Below are positions 8,381-16,878 of a stretch of DNA of 64,000 nt, one piece after another. The stretch comes from 40CM-4-69-5 sp036556905. GTDB taxonomy: Bacteria; Methylomirabilota; Methylomirabilia; Rokubacteriales; CSP1-6. The position numbers and the translations under genes are program-made. The stretch covers positions 1 to 64,000 of the forward strand of contig DATBIM010000128.1 of NCBI GenBank assembly GCA_036556905.1, written 5' to 3'. The notes below the pieces were generated by a model. It saw only the letters and a list, made by a program, of their open reading frames with translations. It had not been told where the DNA came from and made no database searches. Each line of letters opens with the position of its first letter. Within the stretch, counting starts at the first letter, position 1.

Positions 8381-8854
8381 ATGCCGTTGACGGAACTCAA
8401 TCACTACTTCGTGCGGGCCAACGACCTCGAGAAGACCAAGGACTTCTACTGCGACGTGCTGGGCTTTTCGGTCATGCCCCGACCGCCCTTTCCCTTCCCG
8501 GGCTACTGGCTCGGGGTGAACGGCAAGATCCAGGTGCACATGGGCCAGGACGGCATCGACAACGCCGACCTCTACTACCTGGGCACCCCGAAGAACGCCG
8601 TGACCGACCACGCCGGCGTCGTGGACCACATCGCCTTCCTGGCCACCGACCCCGTCGGCTTCACCCGGCGGCTCGAGGAGCGCGGCATCGAGTTTCGGCC
8701 GCGGTCGCTCCCCGAGTTCGACCTCTACCAGATCTTCTTGAAGGATCCCAACGGCCTCACCATCGAGCTCAACTTCTTCGGGCTCAAGGACGTCAAGGAC
8801 TGGGGAGGCGAGAACTACTCGAAGATGCCCCAGGTCGCCGGCATGCCGCGATGA
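8381..8854 (+). CDS. VOC family protein (glyoxalase/extradiol-type single unit)
   Basis: The 157-residue protein contains the two beta-alpha-beta-beta-beta modules of a single VOC unit: LNHYFVRANDLEKTKDFYCDVLGF at the N-terminus and VDHIAFLATD with DPNGLTIELNFF in the second half. Potential metal ligands are His in LNHYF, His in VDHIAF and Glu in TIELNFF. The ATG has a GAGGAG site. The last four bases overlap the start of the downstream monooxygenase gene (ATGA), indicating translational coupling. Pairing with a flavin monooxygenase suggests a hydroxylation followed by ring opening, or another VOC-type step, on one substrate. Confidence 0.85.
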   Translation: MPLTELNHYFVRANDLEKTKDFYCDVLGFSVMPRPPFPFPGYWLGVNGKIQVHMGQDGIDNADLYYLGTPKNAVTDHAGVVDHIAFLATDPVGFTRRLEERGIEFRPRSLPEFDLYQIFLKDPNGLTIELNFFGLKDVKDWGGENYSKMPQVAGMPR

Positions 8855-10059
8855 GCCCGGCGGGCGACCGCGCCCGTGGCTTCGTCGACGTCAGCTACGA
8901 CGCGGCGATGGAGCGGGCCGGCGCGCTGGTGCCGGTCCTGCGCGAGCGGGCCGGGCGCGCCGAGGCCGGGCGCGAGATGGAGACCGCCACCATCGACGAT
9001 CTTCACCGCACCGGGCTCCTCCGCTTCCACCAGCCGCGGCGGTGGGGCGGCATGGAGTTGCCGTTCGTCTCCCTGTTCGACATTCCCGCCGAGATCGCTC
9101 GTGGCTGTGCTTCCACCGGTTGGAACGTCGCCAACCTCGGCGTCCACCACTGGATGCTGGCCCTCTATGACGAGCGCGCCCAGGACGAGGTGTGGGGCAA
9201 GAACCCTGACGCCCTGATCGCCTCCGGCATCGCCTATCCGCAGGGACGCGGGCGCCGGGTGGACGGCGGCTTCGTCGTCAGCGGGCTGTGGAACTTCTCG
9301 AGCGGCGTCGACGCCTGCGACTGGAATATGCTGGCCGTCACCGTGCGCGACGGCGAGCGGGTCGTCGATCACCGGATGTGCCTGGTGCCGCGCACCGATT
9401 ACGAGATCGTCGACGACTGGCACGTGCTCGGCATGCGGAGCACGGGCTCCAAGTCGGTGCGCGCCACCGACGTCTTCGTCCCCGAGCACCGGGCCCTCTG
9501 CATGTACCTGGCGCGGGGCGGCAGCGAGTTTCCCGGGGCCCGAGTCAATGCCAATCCGCTGTATCGGGTGCCGCTGTCGGCGCTGGGCTCGCACTGCCTG
9601 GCCGCCGCCGGTGTGGGCAACGCCCAGGCCGCCCTGGAGCTGACCCTCGAGGCCATCAAGGAGCGGAGCACGAGCTACACGGCCATGCGGATGCGCGATT
9701 TTCAGGCCGTGCAGCTCCGGGTGGCCGGGGCTGGGGCCAGGATTGACGCCGCGCGGCTCATCTTCCGGGGCGACTGCCAGCAGGCCGAGCGGATCGCCAC
9801 CGACAACCGCGCGCCCACGGTCGAGGAGAAGCTCCGCTTCAAGCGGAACGCGGCCTACGCGATGGAATTGTGCACGGAGGCGGTCGATGCGCTCCACGCC
9901 CTGGCCGGGGCCAACGGACTCTACGATCGATATCCCATCCAGCGGCTCTTCCGGGACCAGCACGCCCTGGCCGCCCACATCGGCTTCAGTTGGGACGCTC
10001 AGGGCTCGCCCTGGGGGCTGGTGGCGCTGGGCGGAGAATTCTCTTCCCCGACTCTCTGA
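8851..10059 (+). CDS. Acyl-CoA dehydrogenase-fold flavin-dependent monooxygenase (HsaA/DszC-like, group D)
   Basis: The 402-residue protein has the acyl-CoA dehydrogenase fold of two-component hydroxylases. It shows an N-terminal helical domain with LHRTGLLRFHQPRRWGGMEL, then ARGCASTGWNVANLGVHHWMLALY, the beta domain VDGGFVVSGLWNFSSGVDACDW with GMRSTGSKSVRATDVFVPEHRAL, and a C-terminal helical domain. The Trp-Asn-Phe-Ser-Ser-Gly motif and the absence of the acyl-CoA dehydrogenase catalytic-Glu context fit a reduced-flavin-dependent oxygenase. It would need the divergent flavin reductase. Start overlap with the VOC gene argues for stoichiometric production. The substrate is probably aromatic or steroid-like, but that is inference from family. 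Confidence 0.8.
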   Translation: MSPAGDRARGFVDVSYDAAMERAGALVPVLRERAGRAEAGREMETATIDDLHRTGLLRFHQPRRWGGMELPFVSLFDIPAEIARGCASTGWNVANLGVHHWMLALYDERAQDEVWGKNPDALIASGIAYPQGRGRRVDGGFVVSGLWNFSSGVDACDWNMLAVTVRDGERVVDHRMCLVPRTDYEIVDDWHVLGMRSTGSKSVRATDVFVPEHRALCMYLARGGSEFPGARVNANPLYRVPLSALGSHCLAAAGVGNAQAALELTLEAIKERSTSYTAMRMRDFQAVQLRVAGAGARIDAARLIFRGDCQQAERIATDNRAPTVEEKLRFKRNAAYAMELCTEAVDALHALAGANGLYDRYPIQRLFRDQHALAAHIGFSWDAQGSPWGLVALGGEFSSPTL

Positions 10060-10062
10060 GAT

Positions 10063-10086
10063 CGGAGGGGGGAGACGCCCCCTCCG
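10063..10086. terminator. Hairpin between convergent genes
   Basis: Arms CGGAGGGGG and CCCCCTCCG form a perfect 9-bp stem with a 6-base loop, beginning three bases after the monooxygenase stop. There is no U-tract. It is probably a bidirectional terminator with the convergent uroporphyrinogen-decarboxylase-like gene. Confidence 0.55.
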
Positions 10087-10146
10087 CTGCCTCCCCGTTT
10101 TGCGCGCCGTGAGAGTCCGCGCTCATCCAACTGGGGCTGGATGCAA

Positions 10147-11130
10147 CTAGGGCTGGACGGCCTCGCGGGCGGCGTCCATGACGGCCTCGGGCGTGTCGGG
10201 ATTGATCGAGCAGTCGGGACCGAGCAGAAGGAAGCGCCCGTTCATCTCGACGATGGCCCGGCGACCCCGATCCCGCACCTCGGTGGGCGACAAGCCGCCG
10301 ATCAGGGGCTTGGCGGGCAGCCCGCCGACCACCGCTCGGCCCGTGCGCCGATGGCCCTCGGCCAGCGAGGGATTGCCCGGGAGAGTGGCCCAGCTCCAGG
10401 CGGTCGCCGGATAATCCACGAACTCGTCGAAGTGGGCGCCTTCGCCGCAGACGTGGAGCAGGTTGAAGGGCGCGTGCTGGACCCGTCCCAGGATGCGAAG
10501 ATCGTGCGGGCGCTGGAATCGCCGGCACTCGGCGGCCGTGGCCAGCTCGTGCGTGGCCATGTTCGTAGCGTAGAACAGGCCGTCGGCGCCGGCTTCCGCC
10601 GCGGCGAGGGCATAGGCCTCCAGCGTCACCGTCATTGCCGCCAGCGCGTGGTCCACCGCCAGCGGGTCCGAGCGCATCAGGTCCAGCGCCTGGGCCCGGC
10701 CACCCGACAGGAGAAACGGCAGGACCATGAGCGGCGAGAAGACCGTCCATATGATCGGGGTGTCGGCCCCCATCGCCTGACGGATCGCCCGCAGCGCCTC
10801 GAGCTGCTCGCCGAGCGCTCCCGATTTGGCATCCGCGGGCTCGAGGCGCCGCAACCCCTCGACGCTCGAGACCGGTGCCCGCGTCACTGTGTAAGGCGTG
10901 GCCGGCTCGCGGGAGGGCGCGTAGCCGAGCCCCCACATCTCGGCGAAGCACTGGGCGCGAGACTGGGGTTTGAGAAAATCCCATTCGAAGCGACGGGCCA
11001 GGCGCAGGGTCTCGGTGGTCAAGTCCGCGGCCGAGTTCTCCATGGCGAAGTTGTGGAGCCACAGGCACACCGGTACCCGATCCACTGGCGCCCCGCGCAA
11101 GGCCGCCATGACCCGCTCCCGTCGTGTCAT
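10147..11130 (-). CDS. Uroporphyrinogen decarboxylase family protein (MtaA/UroD-like methyltransferase type)
   Basis: The 327-residue protein starts with the family signature MTRRERVMAALRGAPVDRVPV. It continues through a TIM-barrel with LKPQSRAQCFAEMWG and the metal-site-like LLHVCGEGAHFDEF, ending with LLGPDCSINPDTP. True HemE enzymes begin differently. This subgroup resembles the broad UROD/MtaA methyl-transferase set whose substrates are mostly unknown. The ATG at 11130 lies seven bases after a -10-like TACACT with no SD site, so the mRNA may be leaderless. It is divergent from a small lipoprotein gene and stands as a single transcription unit. Confidence 0.8.
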   Translation of the reverse strand: MTRRERVMAALRGAPVDRVPVCLWLHNFAMENSAADLTTETLRLARRFEWDFLKPQSRAQCFAEMWGLGYAPSREPATPYTVTRAPVSSVEGLRRLEPADAKSGALGEQLEALRAIRQAMGADTPIIWTVFSPLMVLPFLLSGGRAQALDLMRSDPLAVDHALAAMTVTLEAYALAAAEAGADGLFYATNMATHELATAAECRRFQRPHDLRILGRVQHAPFNLLHVCGEGAHFDEFVDYPATAWSWATLPGNPSLAEGHRRTGRAVVGGLPAKPLIGGLSPTEVRDRGRRAIVEMNGRFLLLGPDCSINPDTPEAVMDAAREAVQP

Positions 11131-11137
11131 CCGGGCT

Positions 11138-11143
11138 AGTGTA
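11138..11143 (-). promoter_or_regulatory. -10-like element of the UroD-family gene
   Basis: TACACT on the minus strand, ending seven bases before the ATG at 11130. No purine-rich ribosome-binding site lies between. Confidence 0.4.
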
Positions 11144-11230
11144 GCGCCGGGGAGGCTTCGATACGACCAAGGTCCTCTTGTGTCACTCGTCGCTCTCACG
11201 ACACCCTTGCGCCAGAGGGAGGAGGCCGTC

Positions 11231-11443
11231 ATGATGCTGACCCGTGCCTTTGTCGCGCTCGTCCTCGCCAGCAGTGTGGTCGGCGGCTGTCTGAGCTTCG
11301 GTGGGGGGTCCGACACGACGACCGTGAACCAACCCACCATCGGTCAGCAGCTCTTGGACCTCAAGAAGGCGCACGATGCCGGAACGCTCTCGAAGGAGGA
11401 GTACGAACGGCTGCGTGAGGCCCTCATTCGGGGCGAGCGCTGA
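11231..11443 (+). CDS. Small SHOCT-domain lipoprotein
   Basis: The 70-residue protein has a lipoprotein signal (MMLTRAFVALVLASS, lipobox VGGC with Cys at position 20). After a short linker it has a SHOCT module (IGQQLLDLKKAHDAGTLSKEEYERLREALI), a short C-terminal amphipathic helix pair common in small membrane and secreted bacterial proteins. It is expected to be lipid-anchored and oligomerising, but its role is unknown. The GGAGGAGG site ahead of the first ATG fixes the start. It lies alone between a divergent UroD-family gene and a type II/IV secretion ATPase gene. Confidence 0.8.
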   Translation: MMLTRAFVALVLASSVVGGCLSFGGGSDTTTVNQPTIGQQLLDLKKAHDAGTLSKEEYERLREALIRGER

Positions 11444-11446
11444 GAG

Positions 11447-11470
11447 TCGCCCGGGGCGCCCACCGGGCGA
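11447..11470 (+). terminator. Hairpin after the SHOCT lipoprotein gene
   Basis: TCGCCCG and CGGGCGA form a perfect 7-bp stem around a 10-base loop, starting four bases after the stop codon. There is no U-tract. Confidence 0.45.
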
Positions 11471-11701
11471 GCTCAGCCGTCCCTGACGCTGGTGCTCTCC
11501 CGGGAGAATCTGACCAGTCCCCGGCCGGCTGCTCGCCGCGCTCGGGTCGCGAGATCCCGACCAGCGTTCGGCGGCGTGAAGAATGCCCAATAACAGCGCC
11601 TAGTTAAGCCTCCCCCGGACAACGACGAAGGTGCCTGGCCCCGCACCGGCCGAGCCCTGGCCCCGGTCTTGCCACTGATGAGCCCCCGGAGGGCACTGCC
11701 T

Positions 11702-13675
11702 GTGACGACATCCGTGCGCGACGTGAAGATCGGCGAACTCCTCGTGGCCGAGGGGATCATCACCGCCAAGCAGCTCCAGGAGACGCTGGCCCTGCAGGCC
11801 GAGCTCGACCGCTATGTCCTGCTGGGCCAGCTCCTCGTGGCCCGCAAGATCATCACGCGGAAACAGCTCAAGTCGGTGATGCAGCTGCACCGGCGCCGGT
11901 CGCGCCTGGGCGACATCCTCGTCAACTCCCGGTGCATCACCCGGGATCAGCTCCTGCTGGCCCTGGCCGAGCAGGAGCGCACGGGCCAGCCCGTGGGGGA
12001 AACGCTCGTCCGTCTCGGCCACGCCACCGAGGAGGAGATCCGGCGGGCCCTCTGCATGCAGCTCAACATCGAGTTCTTCGACCTGAACCAGGTTCCCCTG
12101 GACTCGACCCTCAAGAGCCTCATCAACCCGCGCTTCGCGCTGAAGCACCTCGTGGTGCCGCTGGCGCGGGTGGGCTCGACCCTGATCGTGGCCATGGACG
12201 ACCCGACTCAGACGAGGATCATCGAGGACCTGCGGGCGGGGACCGGCTTCGATATCGAGGTCGTCACCTCCACGACCAGCGGGATCCGGCAGGCGCTGGA
12301 AGCCCTGTACCACGGACGCGTGCCGTCGCCGGCCAACTCCTGGTCCGAGCCGACGCCCATCGTCGACGAGCCCCACGTTGCCTCGCTGGAGAACATCGGC
12401 CAGCTCTCCACCGAGTTGGCCGTCCGGCGGGATCGGCACGAAGCCCTCGACCCCCAGAGCGGGTTCGAGAGCGCCAACGAGGCGCTCCGGGTGCTGCTGC
12501 GCATGGCGATCAACCACGGCGCCTCCGACATCCATCTGGAGATGGTGGACCGGCGCCTGCAGACACGCTTCCGGATCGACGGGGTGCTCCAGGAGTTGCC
12601 GCTGGGAGCCCTGGAGGAGCAACTCGACCTGGACCGGGGCAAGATCCTGTCGCGGCTGAAGATCCTGAGCAAGCTCGACATCGCTGAAAAGCGGCGACCC
12701 CAGGACGGGAGCTTCCGGGCCCGGGTGGAGCGGGACGGCCTGGCCGCCAACGTCGACTTCCGCATCTCCATCATCCCCGGGTACTACGGGGAGAACGCCA
12801 CGATCCGCATTCTGGACCCGCGGGGGCTGCCGCACTCCGTGGATGCGCTGGGACTGGCCGAGCACGTGACCGCTGGGTTGCACCAGCTGCTGCGCTCGCC
12901 AACCGGGATCATCCTGGTCACCGGGCCCACCGGCTCGGGCAAGAGCACCACGCTCTTTGCCGCGCTGAGGAGCCTGTACCGGCCCGGCATCAAGATCCTC
13001 ACGGCGGAAAACCCGATCGAGTACGTGTGCGACGGCTTCAGCCAGCACGAGGTGAACGACCGCCTGGGCAACACCTTTGCGAAGTACCTGGGCGCCTTCC
13101 TGCGCCACGACCCCGACGTCATCATGATCGGTGAGATCCGCGACAGCGAGACGGCGGAGCTAGCCTTCCAGGCGGCCCAGACCGGCCATCTGGTGCTCAG
13201 CACCCTGCACACCAACGACGCCATCAGCGCCCTGACCCGGCTCTCGGATCTCGGCGTCGACCCGAACCTCATCACCTCGTCGCTCCTGGGGGCGCTGGCC
13301 CAGCGGTTGGTGCGTCAGGTGTGCGCCGAGTGCAAGGAACGCCACACGCCGGCCCCCGAGCTGCTCGCCGCGCTCTTCGAAACCCCGCCCGTGGACGTGG
13401 AGTGGGTGCGGGGTGGCGGCTGCCGGGCCTGCCACTTCACCGGTTACCGGGGCCGGCTCGTGCTGGCCGAGCTGTGGACGCCGACTGACGGCGACGTCGT
13501 GCTGATCAACCGGGGCGCGCCCATCGAGGATATCCGGGCCCACGCCCAGCGGACGATGCGCTTCATGGCCGAGGACGCCGCCGAGAAGCTGCGCCGGGGC
13601 CAGACAAGCCTGGAGGAGCTGATCCGCGCGCTACCCCACGCCACGCTGCGCGGTCTTCGCTCCGTCAAGCTGTAG
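11702..13675 (+). CDS. GspE/PilB-type secretion ATPase with four N-terminal MshEN-like motifs
   Basis: The 657-residue protein is a hexameric-ATPase homologue of type II secretion/type IV pilus motors. Residues 9-32, 40-63, 68-91 and 97-120 are four tandem copies of the MshEN pattern (xLGxxLVxxxxITxxQLxxxLxxQ), the c-di-GMP-binding unit of MshE. The ATPase part shows GASDIHLE, Walker A GPTGSGKSTT (about 408), an Asp-box region reading ENPIEY, Walker B IMIGEIRD, His-box STLHTND, and a four-Cys zinc site (CAEC about 540, CRAC about 573). The GTG at 11702 has GGAGGG eight bases upstream; a TTG at 11669 and an ATG at 11678 are alternatives. No other pilus or secretion gene is adjacent. Confidence 0.85.
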   Translation: MTTSVRDVKIGELLVAEGIITAKQLQETLALQAELDRYVLLGQLLVARKIITRKQLKSVMQLHRRRSRLGDILVNSRCITRDQLLLALAEQERTGQPVGETLVRLGHATEEEIRRALCMQLNIEFFDLNQVPLDSTLKSLINPRFALKHLVVPLARVGSTLIVAMDDPTQTRIIEDLRAGTGFDIEVVTSTTSGIRQALEALYHGRVPSPANSWSEPTPIVDEPHVASLENIGQLSTELAVRRDRHEALDPQSGFESANEALRVLLRMAINHGASDIHLEMVDRRLQTRFRIDGVLQELPLGALEEQLDLDRGKILSRLKILSKLDIAEKRRPQDGSFRARVERDGLAANVDFRISIIPGYYGENATIRILDPRGLPHSVDALGLAEHVTAGLHQLLRSPTGIILVTGPTGSGKSTTLFAALRSLYRPGIKILTAENPIEYVCDGFSQHEVNDRLGNTFAKYLGAFLRHDPDVIMIGEIRDSETAELAFQAAQTGHLVLSTLHTNDAISALTRLSDLGVDPNLITSSLLGALAQRLVRQVCAECKERHTPAPELLAALFETPPVDVEWVRGGGCRACHFTGYRGRLVLAELWTPTDGDVVLINRGAPIEDIRAHAQRTMRFMAEDAAEKLRRGQTSLEELIRALPHATLRGLRSVKL

Positions 13676-13710
13676 ATGCGACCGCCCGCGGGGTCACTGC
13701 AGCGCGCGGC

Positions 13711-14727
13711 CTACTGGTAGATCTCGTTGAACCGGGTCTTGAGGTTCTTCGACTCCTTCTCGATGTAGTCGTAGTCGACCGGCATCAGCTTGATCTGCGA
13801 GAGCGGTGGATTGCCGGGCGGCGGCTCCACGTCCGAGCGAGCGGCGTAGATGCCCTCGCTGGGAAACAGCTTCTGCACGGTGTCGCTGATCATGAACTCG
13901 GCCAGAGCCTTGGCGGCATTAGGGTGGGAGGACCCCTTGATGATCGCGGTGGGCGCGGCGATGGCGAATGCTCCGTCGGTCGGCCAGATCGTGCGCACGT
14001 TGTGCCCGGCCTTGCGATCCTTCCACGCGTACTGGTCGGCCCCTTCCGCCGCGATGATCCGCTCGCCGCGGGTCAGGGTGTCCGACACCTGCTGGTGACT
14101 CTGCACGATCATGATGTCGTTGGCGCGCAGCTTCTGGTAGAACTCCCAGCCATACTTTCGCGAGAGCGTGCCCACCACCATGAGCTGGATCGCGGTGTAG
14201 GACGGATCGGGCATCACCAGGAGCCGCTTGTACCTGGGCTCGGTCAGGTCAGTCCAGTTCCTCGGGAGATCGACGTTCTTGTCGCCGCGGGCGATGATCC
14301 CAACCAGGTTCAGCCTCTGGGCAATGTGATGGCCCTGGGGATCCTTCACCTCGTCCCGGACCTTGTCGAAGTTCCGAGGCCGGAAGGGGATGAGGAGGTC
14401 GCGCTTGATCAGTGCGCTGGCGGCGGCGGGATCGGAGATGGTCATCACGTCGGCCACCACCCGCCGGGCGTCGATCTCCTGCATGAAGCGTCGCAGCACG
14501 GCCGAGCCGCCGGACCGAAAGAGCTCGACCTTGATGCCGGTTTCGGTCTGGAACAGATTGGCGATCCTCTGGGCAGTCGCGACCGGCGTCGAGGTGTACC
14601 AGGTGACCGCGCCCTCCTTCTTGGCCGCGGCCAGATCCACGGGGTCGGGCGTGAAGGTCTGGGCCGCCACGGGTCCGGCCAGCAGGAGCGCGACAGCGCC
14701 GGCGACGAGGCGAAGAATCCGGTTCAC
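13711..14727 (-). CDS. Extracellular solute-binding protein, family 1 (Fe3+/AfuA-FbpA-like)
   Basis: The 338-residue precursor has a signal peptide ending near PVAAQT. Its mature protein is typical of iron-type and polyamine-type binding proteins: AAKKEGAVTWYTSTP, LFQTETGIKVELFRSGGSAVLRRFMQE, DVMTISDPAAASALIKRDLL, and a C-terminal GSSHPNAAKALAEFMIS. Such proteins bind ferric ion, organic anions or phosphonates for FbpBC-like importers. The only FbpB/FbpC-like genes in the window are about 22 kb away. GTG start with GAGGGAG upstream. The start overlaps the end of the alpha/beta hydrolase gene by four bases, so the two are coupled. Confidence 0.88.
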   Translation of the reverse strand: MNRILRLVAGAVALLLAGPVAAQTFTPDPVDLAAAKKEGAVTWYTSTPVATAQRIANLFQTETGIKVELFRSGGSAVLRRFMQEIDARRVVADVMTISDPAAASALIKRDLLIPFRPRNFDKVRDEVKDPQGHHIAQRLNLVGIIARGDKNVDLPRNWTDLTEPRYKRLLVMPDPSYTAIQLMVVGTLSRKYGWEFYQKLRANDIMIVQSHQQVSDTLTRGERIIAAEGADQYAWKDRKAGHNVRTIWPTDGAFAIAAPTAIIKGSSHPNAAKALAEFMISDTVQKLFPSEGIYAARSDVEPPPGNPPLSQIKLMPVDYDYIEKESKNLKTRFNEIYQ

Positions 14728-15656
14728 GTGGTCTCCCTCTCAGGCCCCCGGTAGATCGGAGGAGGCTGGGTGAAGAAGCTGTGGAGGATGTGATAGGCGA
14801 TCTGGAAGTTCTTTTGATGGAAGCTCGCGTGCGCGATGCCCGGCATCACGGCGAACTGCTTGTCGGGGTTGGGCAGCCGCGCGAAGAACTCCAGGAGATC
14901 CTCGACGCTGGCGATACCGTCGTACTGGCCCCGCATGATGATCGTGGGCGCGGTGATACGGGCGGGATCCACCACGGGCAGGTTCGCGCACATATCGACG
15001 TAGGTGCCGGTGGGCACCGAGTCGTCGAGAGCCAGGATGGCGTCGGCGAAGGCCTCGATCACCGTCTCGTCGGCCGTCCCCGGATGGTCGCGAGTGAAGA
15101 TGCTCCGCACGAAGGCCCGGTCGATGGGCCGGCGGTTGCGGCTCTGGAATTCGGGCAGCCGCTTGCGGCGTTCGGCCAGCGTGGGGCTCCCCTTCCCCGT
15201 CCACACGAAGGCGTCGAGGGCCAGACGCCGGACACGCTGGGGGCGGCGCTGGGCGAAGAGGGCGGCACGCAGGGCCCCGGACGAGATGCCATACACCAGG
15301 AACGATTCCACCCCGCGCGTCTTGGCGATGTAATCGGCGGCGGCTTCCAGGTCGTCGGCGCCGGTGGCGATATCGGAGTTGATGTCGCGATGCTTGTCCG
15401 ACCGGCCGTAGCCCTCCATGTCCACGCACCACGTGTCATAGCCCAGCCGGGCGAAGTGGTCCATGGCCGAGGCCTCCGGCCGTCCCGGGACTTGCAGGTC
15501 GAAGGTCGGCTGCGAGCCCATCGACGAGCCGTGGACGAACAGGAGCGTGCTGCGCGGACCCGGCGACGCCCCGGCCGCCTTCTCCCAGAGAAAGAGCTTC
15601 ACGGGACCTTTGTGGGTCCAGTGCTCGCGACCGGTGATGGCGGGCTCGGCGACCAT
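14724..15656 (-). CDS. Alpha/beta hydrolase
   Basis: The 310-residue protein has an alpha/beta-hydrolase core. It shows the oxyanion-hole strand LLFVHGSSMGS, GYDTWCVDMEGYGRSDKH, the nucleophile elbow GISSG (Ser near 147), the acid in MRGQYDGIASVEDL and the catalytic His in PGIAHASFHQ. A cap region lies between about residues 170 and 230. No signal peptide is present. Substrate is unknown; esters or C-C bonds are both possible. It is the first gene of a two-gene unit with an iron-type solute-binding protein, which suggests that an imported compound is hydrolysed, but this is inference. The start has GAGGACACC upstream. Confidence 0.85.
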   Translation of the reverse strand: MVAEPAITGREHWTHKGPVKLFLWEKAAGASPGPRSTLLFVHGSSMGSQPTFDLQVPGRPEASAMDHFARLGYDTWCVDMEGYGRSDKHRDINSDIATGADDLEAAADYIAKTRGVESFLVYGISSGALRAALFAQRRPQRVRRLALDAFVWTGKGSPTLAERRKRLPEFQSRNRRPIDRAFVRSIFTRDHPGTADETVIEAFADAILALDDSVPTGTYVDMCANLPVVDPARITAPTIIMRGQYDGIASVEDLLEFFARLPNPDKQFAVMPGIAHASFHQKNFQIAYHILHSFFTQPPPIYRGPERETT

Positions 15657-15782
15657 AGGTGTCCTCGTTTCGAGTGATTGCCGCGTCGGCGCGGCCGTCG
15701 GACGGCCTTACCTCCTGCTCCCATTCGCGCTGAGAATTGCCGCTACACTACCCGACTGGCAGGGCAAACGCACCTGGTGTGC

Positions 15783-15816
15783 TACGATCGCCGTCGTGAT
15801 CGAGGCAGGCGCCTAG
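15783..15816 (+). promoter_or_regulatory. -10-like element and possible leaderless six-codon upstream ORF
   Basis: TGC-TACGAT (extended -10) ends at 15788. Seven bases later a GTG opens a six-codon frame that stops with TAG at 15814-15816, one base before the GTG of the luciferase-like gene. This could be a translated leader that reloads ribosomes onto the main start. It could also be chance. Confidence 0.25.
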
Positions 15817-15817
15817 C

Positions 15818-16843
15818 GTGGAGGTCGGGCTCTTCACCGAATTCCAGTGTCCGCCCGGGATGGACGAGGCCCCGGCGTTCGACGAATCCTTGGCCGAGAT
15901 GACGGCGGCAGAAGATCTCGGCTTCGACGCCGTGTGGCTGGCCGAGATCCACTTCCAGAAGGGCCGCTCGCTGCTGGCCTCCCCGCTCATCATCGCGACG
16001 GCCATCGCCCAGCGGACGCGACGAGTGAAAATCGGCCTGGCCGTGCAGATCCTGCCGCTGAGCCACCCGCTGCACCTGGCCGAGGACGTGGCCACTGTCG
16101 ACCACCTGAGCAAGGGGCGGCTCGATTTCGGGGTGGGCCGCAGCGGGCTGCCCGATCATTATCGCGGCTTCAACATTCCCTACAGCGAGAGCCGCGAGCG
16201 GTTCCAGGAGACGCTCGACATCCTCATCAAGGCGTGGACCGAGGACCGGTTCACGTACGAGGGCAAGTATTTCCAGTTCCGGGACGTGTGCGTGATGCCC
16301 AAGCCCTACCAAAAGCCCCACCCGCCCCTGCGGGTGGCGGCCACGACCGACGAGACCTACCCGCTGGTCGGTCGCCGGGGCCTGCCCATCTTTCTCGCCG
16401 TCCGTACCACGTCCATCAGCGACCTCAAGCGCTCCATCGGCGGCTATCACGCAGGCTGGCGTGAGGCCGGCCATCCCGGCCGCGGCGAGGTGACGCTGAT
16501 CGTCCCCGTCTACGTGGCCGGCACCGAGGCGCGGGCCCGCCAGGAGCCCGAGACGAGCACGATGCACTTCTTTCGCACCGTGTCCGACCAGCTGGCCCGC
16601 GGAGGCACCCAGCGGGAGGAGGACGCGGCCCGGCTGGGCCGCCTGAGCTACGACGAGATCCAGAAGGAGCTCGTCGTCTATGGCACGCCGGAGGCCGTGG
16701 CCGAGCGACTGCTGGAGCTGCGGGAGGCGCTCGGCGTCACCGCGCTGTCGGTCTGGATGAATGTCGGCGGGCTGATTCCTCACGAGCGCGTGCTCGGCTC
16801 GATGCGGCTCTTCGCCGAGCGCGTCATTCCCCGCCTGACCTGA
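15818..16843 (+). CDS. LLM-class flavin-dependent oxidoreductase (bacterial luciferase-like)
   Basis: The 341-residue protein has the luciferase-like TIM-barrel. It opens with MEVGLFTEFQCPPG and shows EDLGFDAVWLAEIHF, RTRRVKIGLAVQILPLSHPLHLAEDVATVDHLSKGRLDFGVGRS and the GTPEAVAERLLELRE module near the C-terminus. Members use reduced FMN or F420 to oxidise or reduce diverse substrates, and the cofactor cannot be decided from sequence alone. The GTG start lacks a clear SD site and follows a short upstream frame. It is followed after 35 bases by an MFS transporter gene on the same strand, so uptake and oxidation of one compound may be linked. Confidence 0.88.
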   Translation: MEVGLFTEFQCPPGMDEAPAFDESLAEMTAAEDLGFDAVWLAEIHFQKGRSLLASPLIIATAIAQRTRRVKIGLAVQILPLSHPLHLAEDVATVDHLSKGRLDFGVGRSGLPDHYRGFNIPYSESRERFQETLDILIKAWTEDRFTYEGKYFQFRDVCVMPKPYQKPHPPLRVAATTDETYPLVGRRGLPIFLAVRTTSISDLKRSIGGYHAGWREAGHPGRGEVTLIVPVYVAGTEARARQEPETSTMHFFRTVSDQLARGGTQREEDAARLGRLSYDEIQKELVVYGTPEAVAERLLELREALGVTALSVWMNVGGLIPHERVLGSMRLFAERVIPRLT

Positions 16844-16878
16844 CGCCTCCGCCGGGGCCCGGCCGCTCGCCCTCCGCG

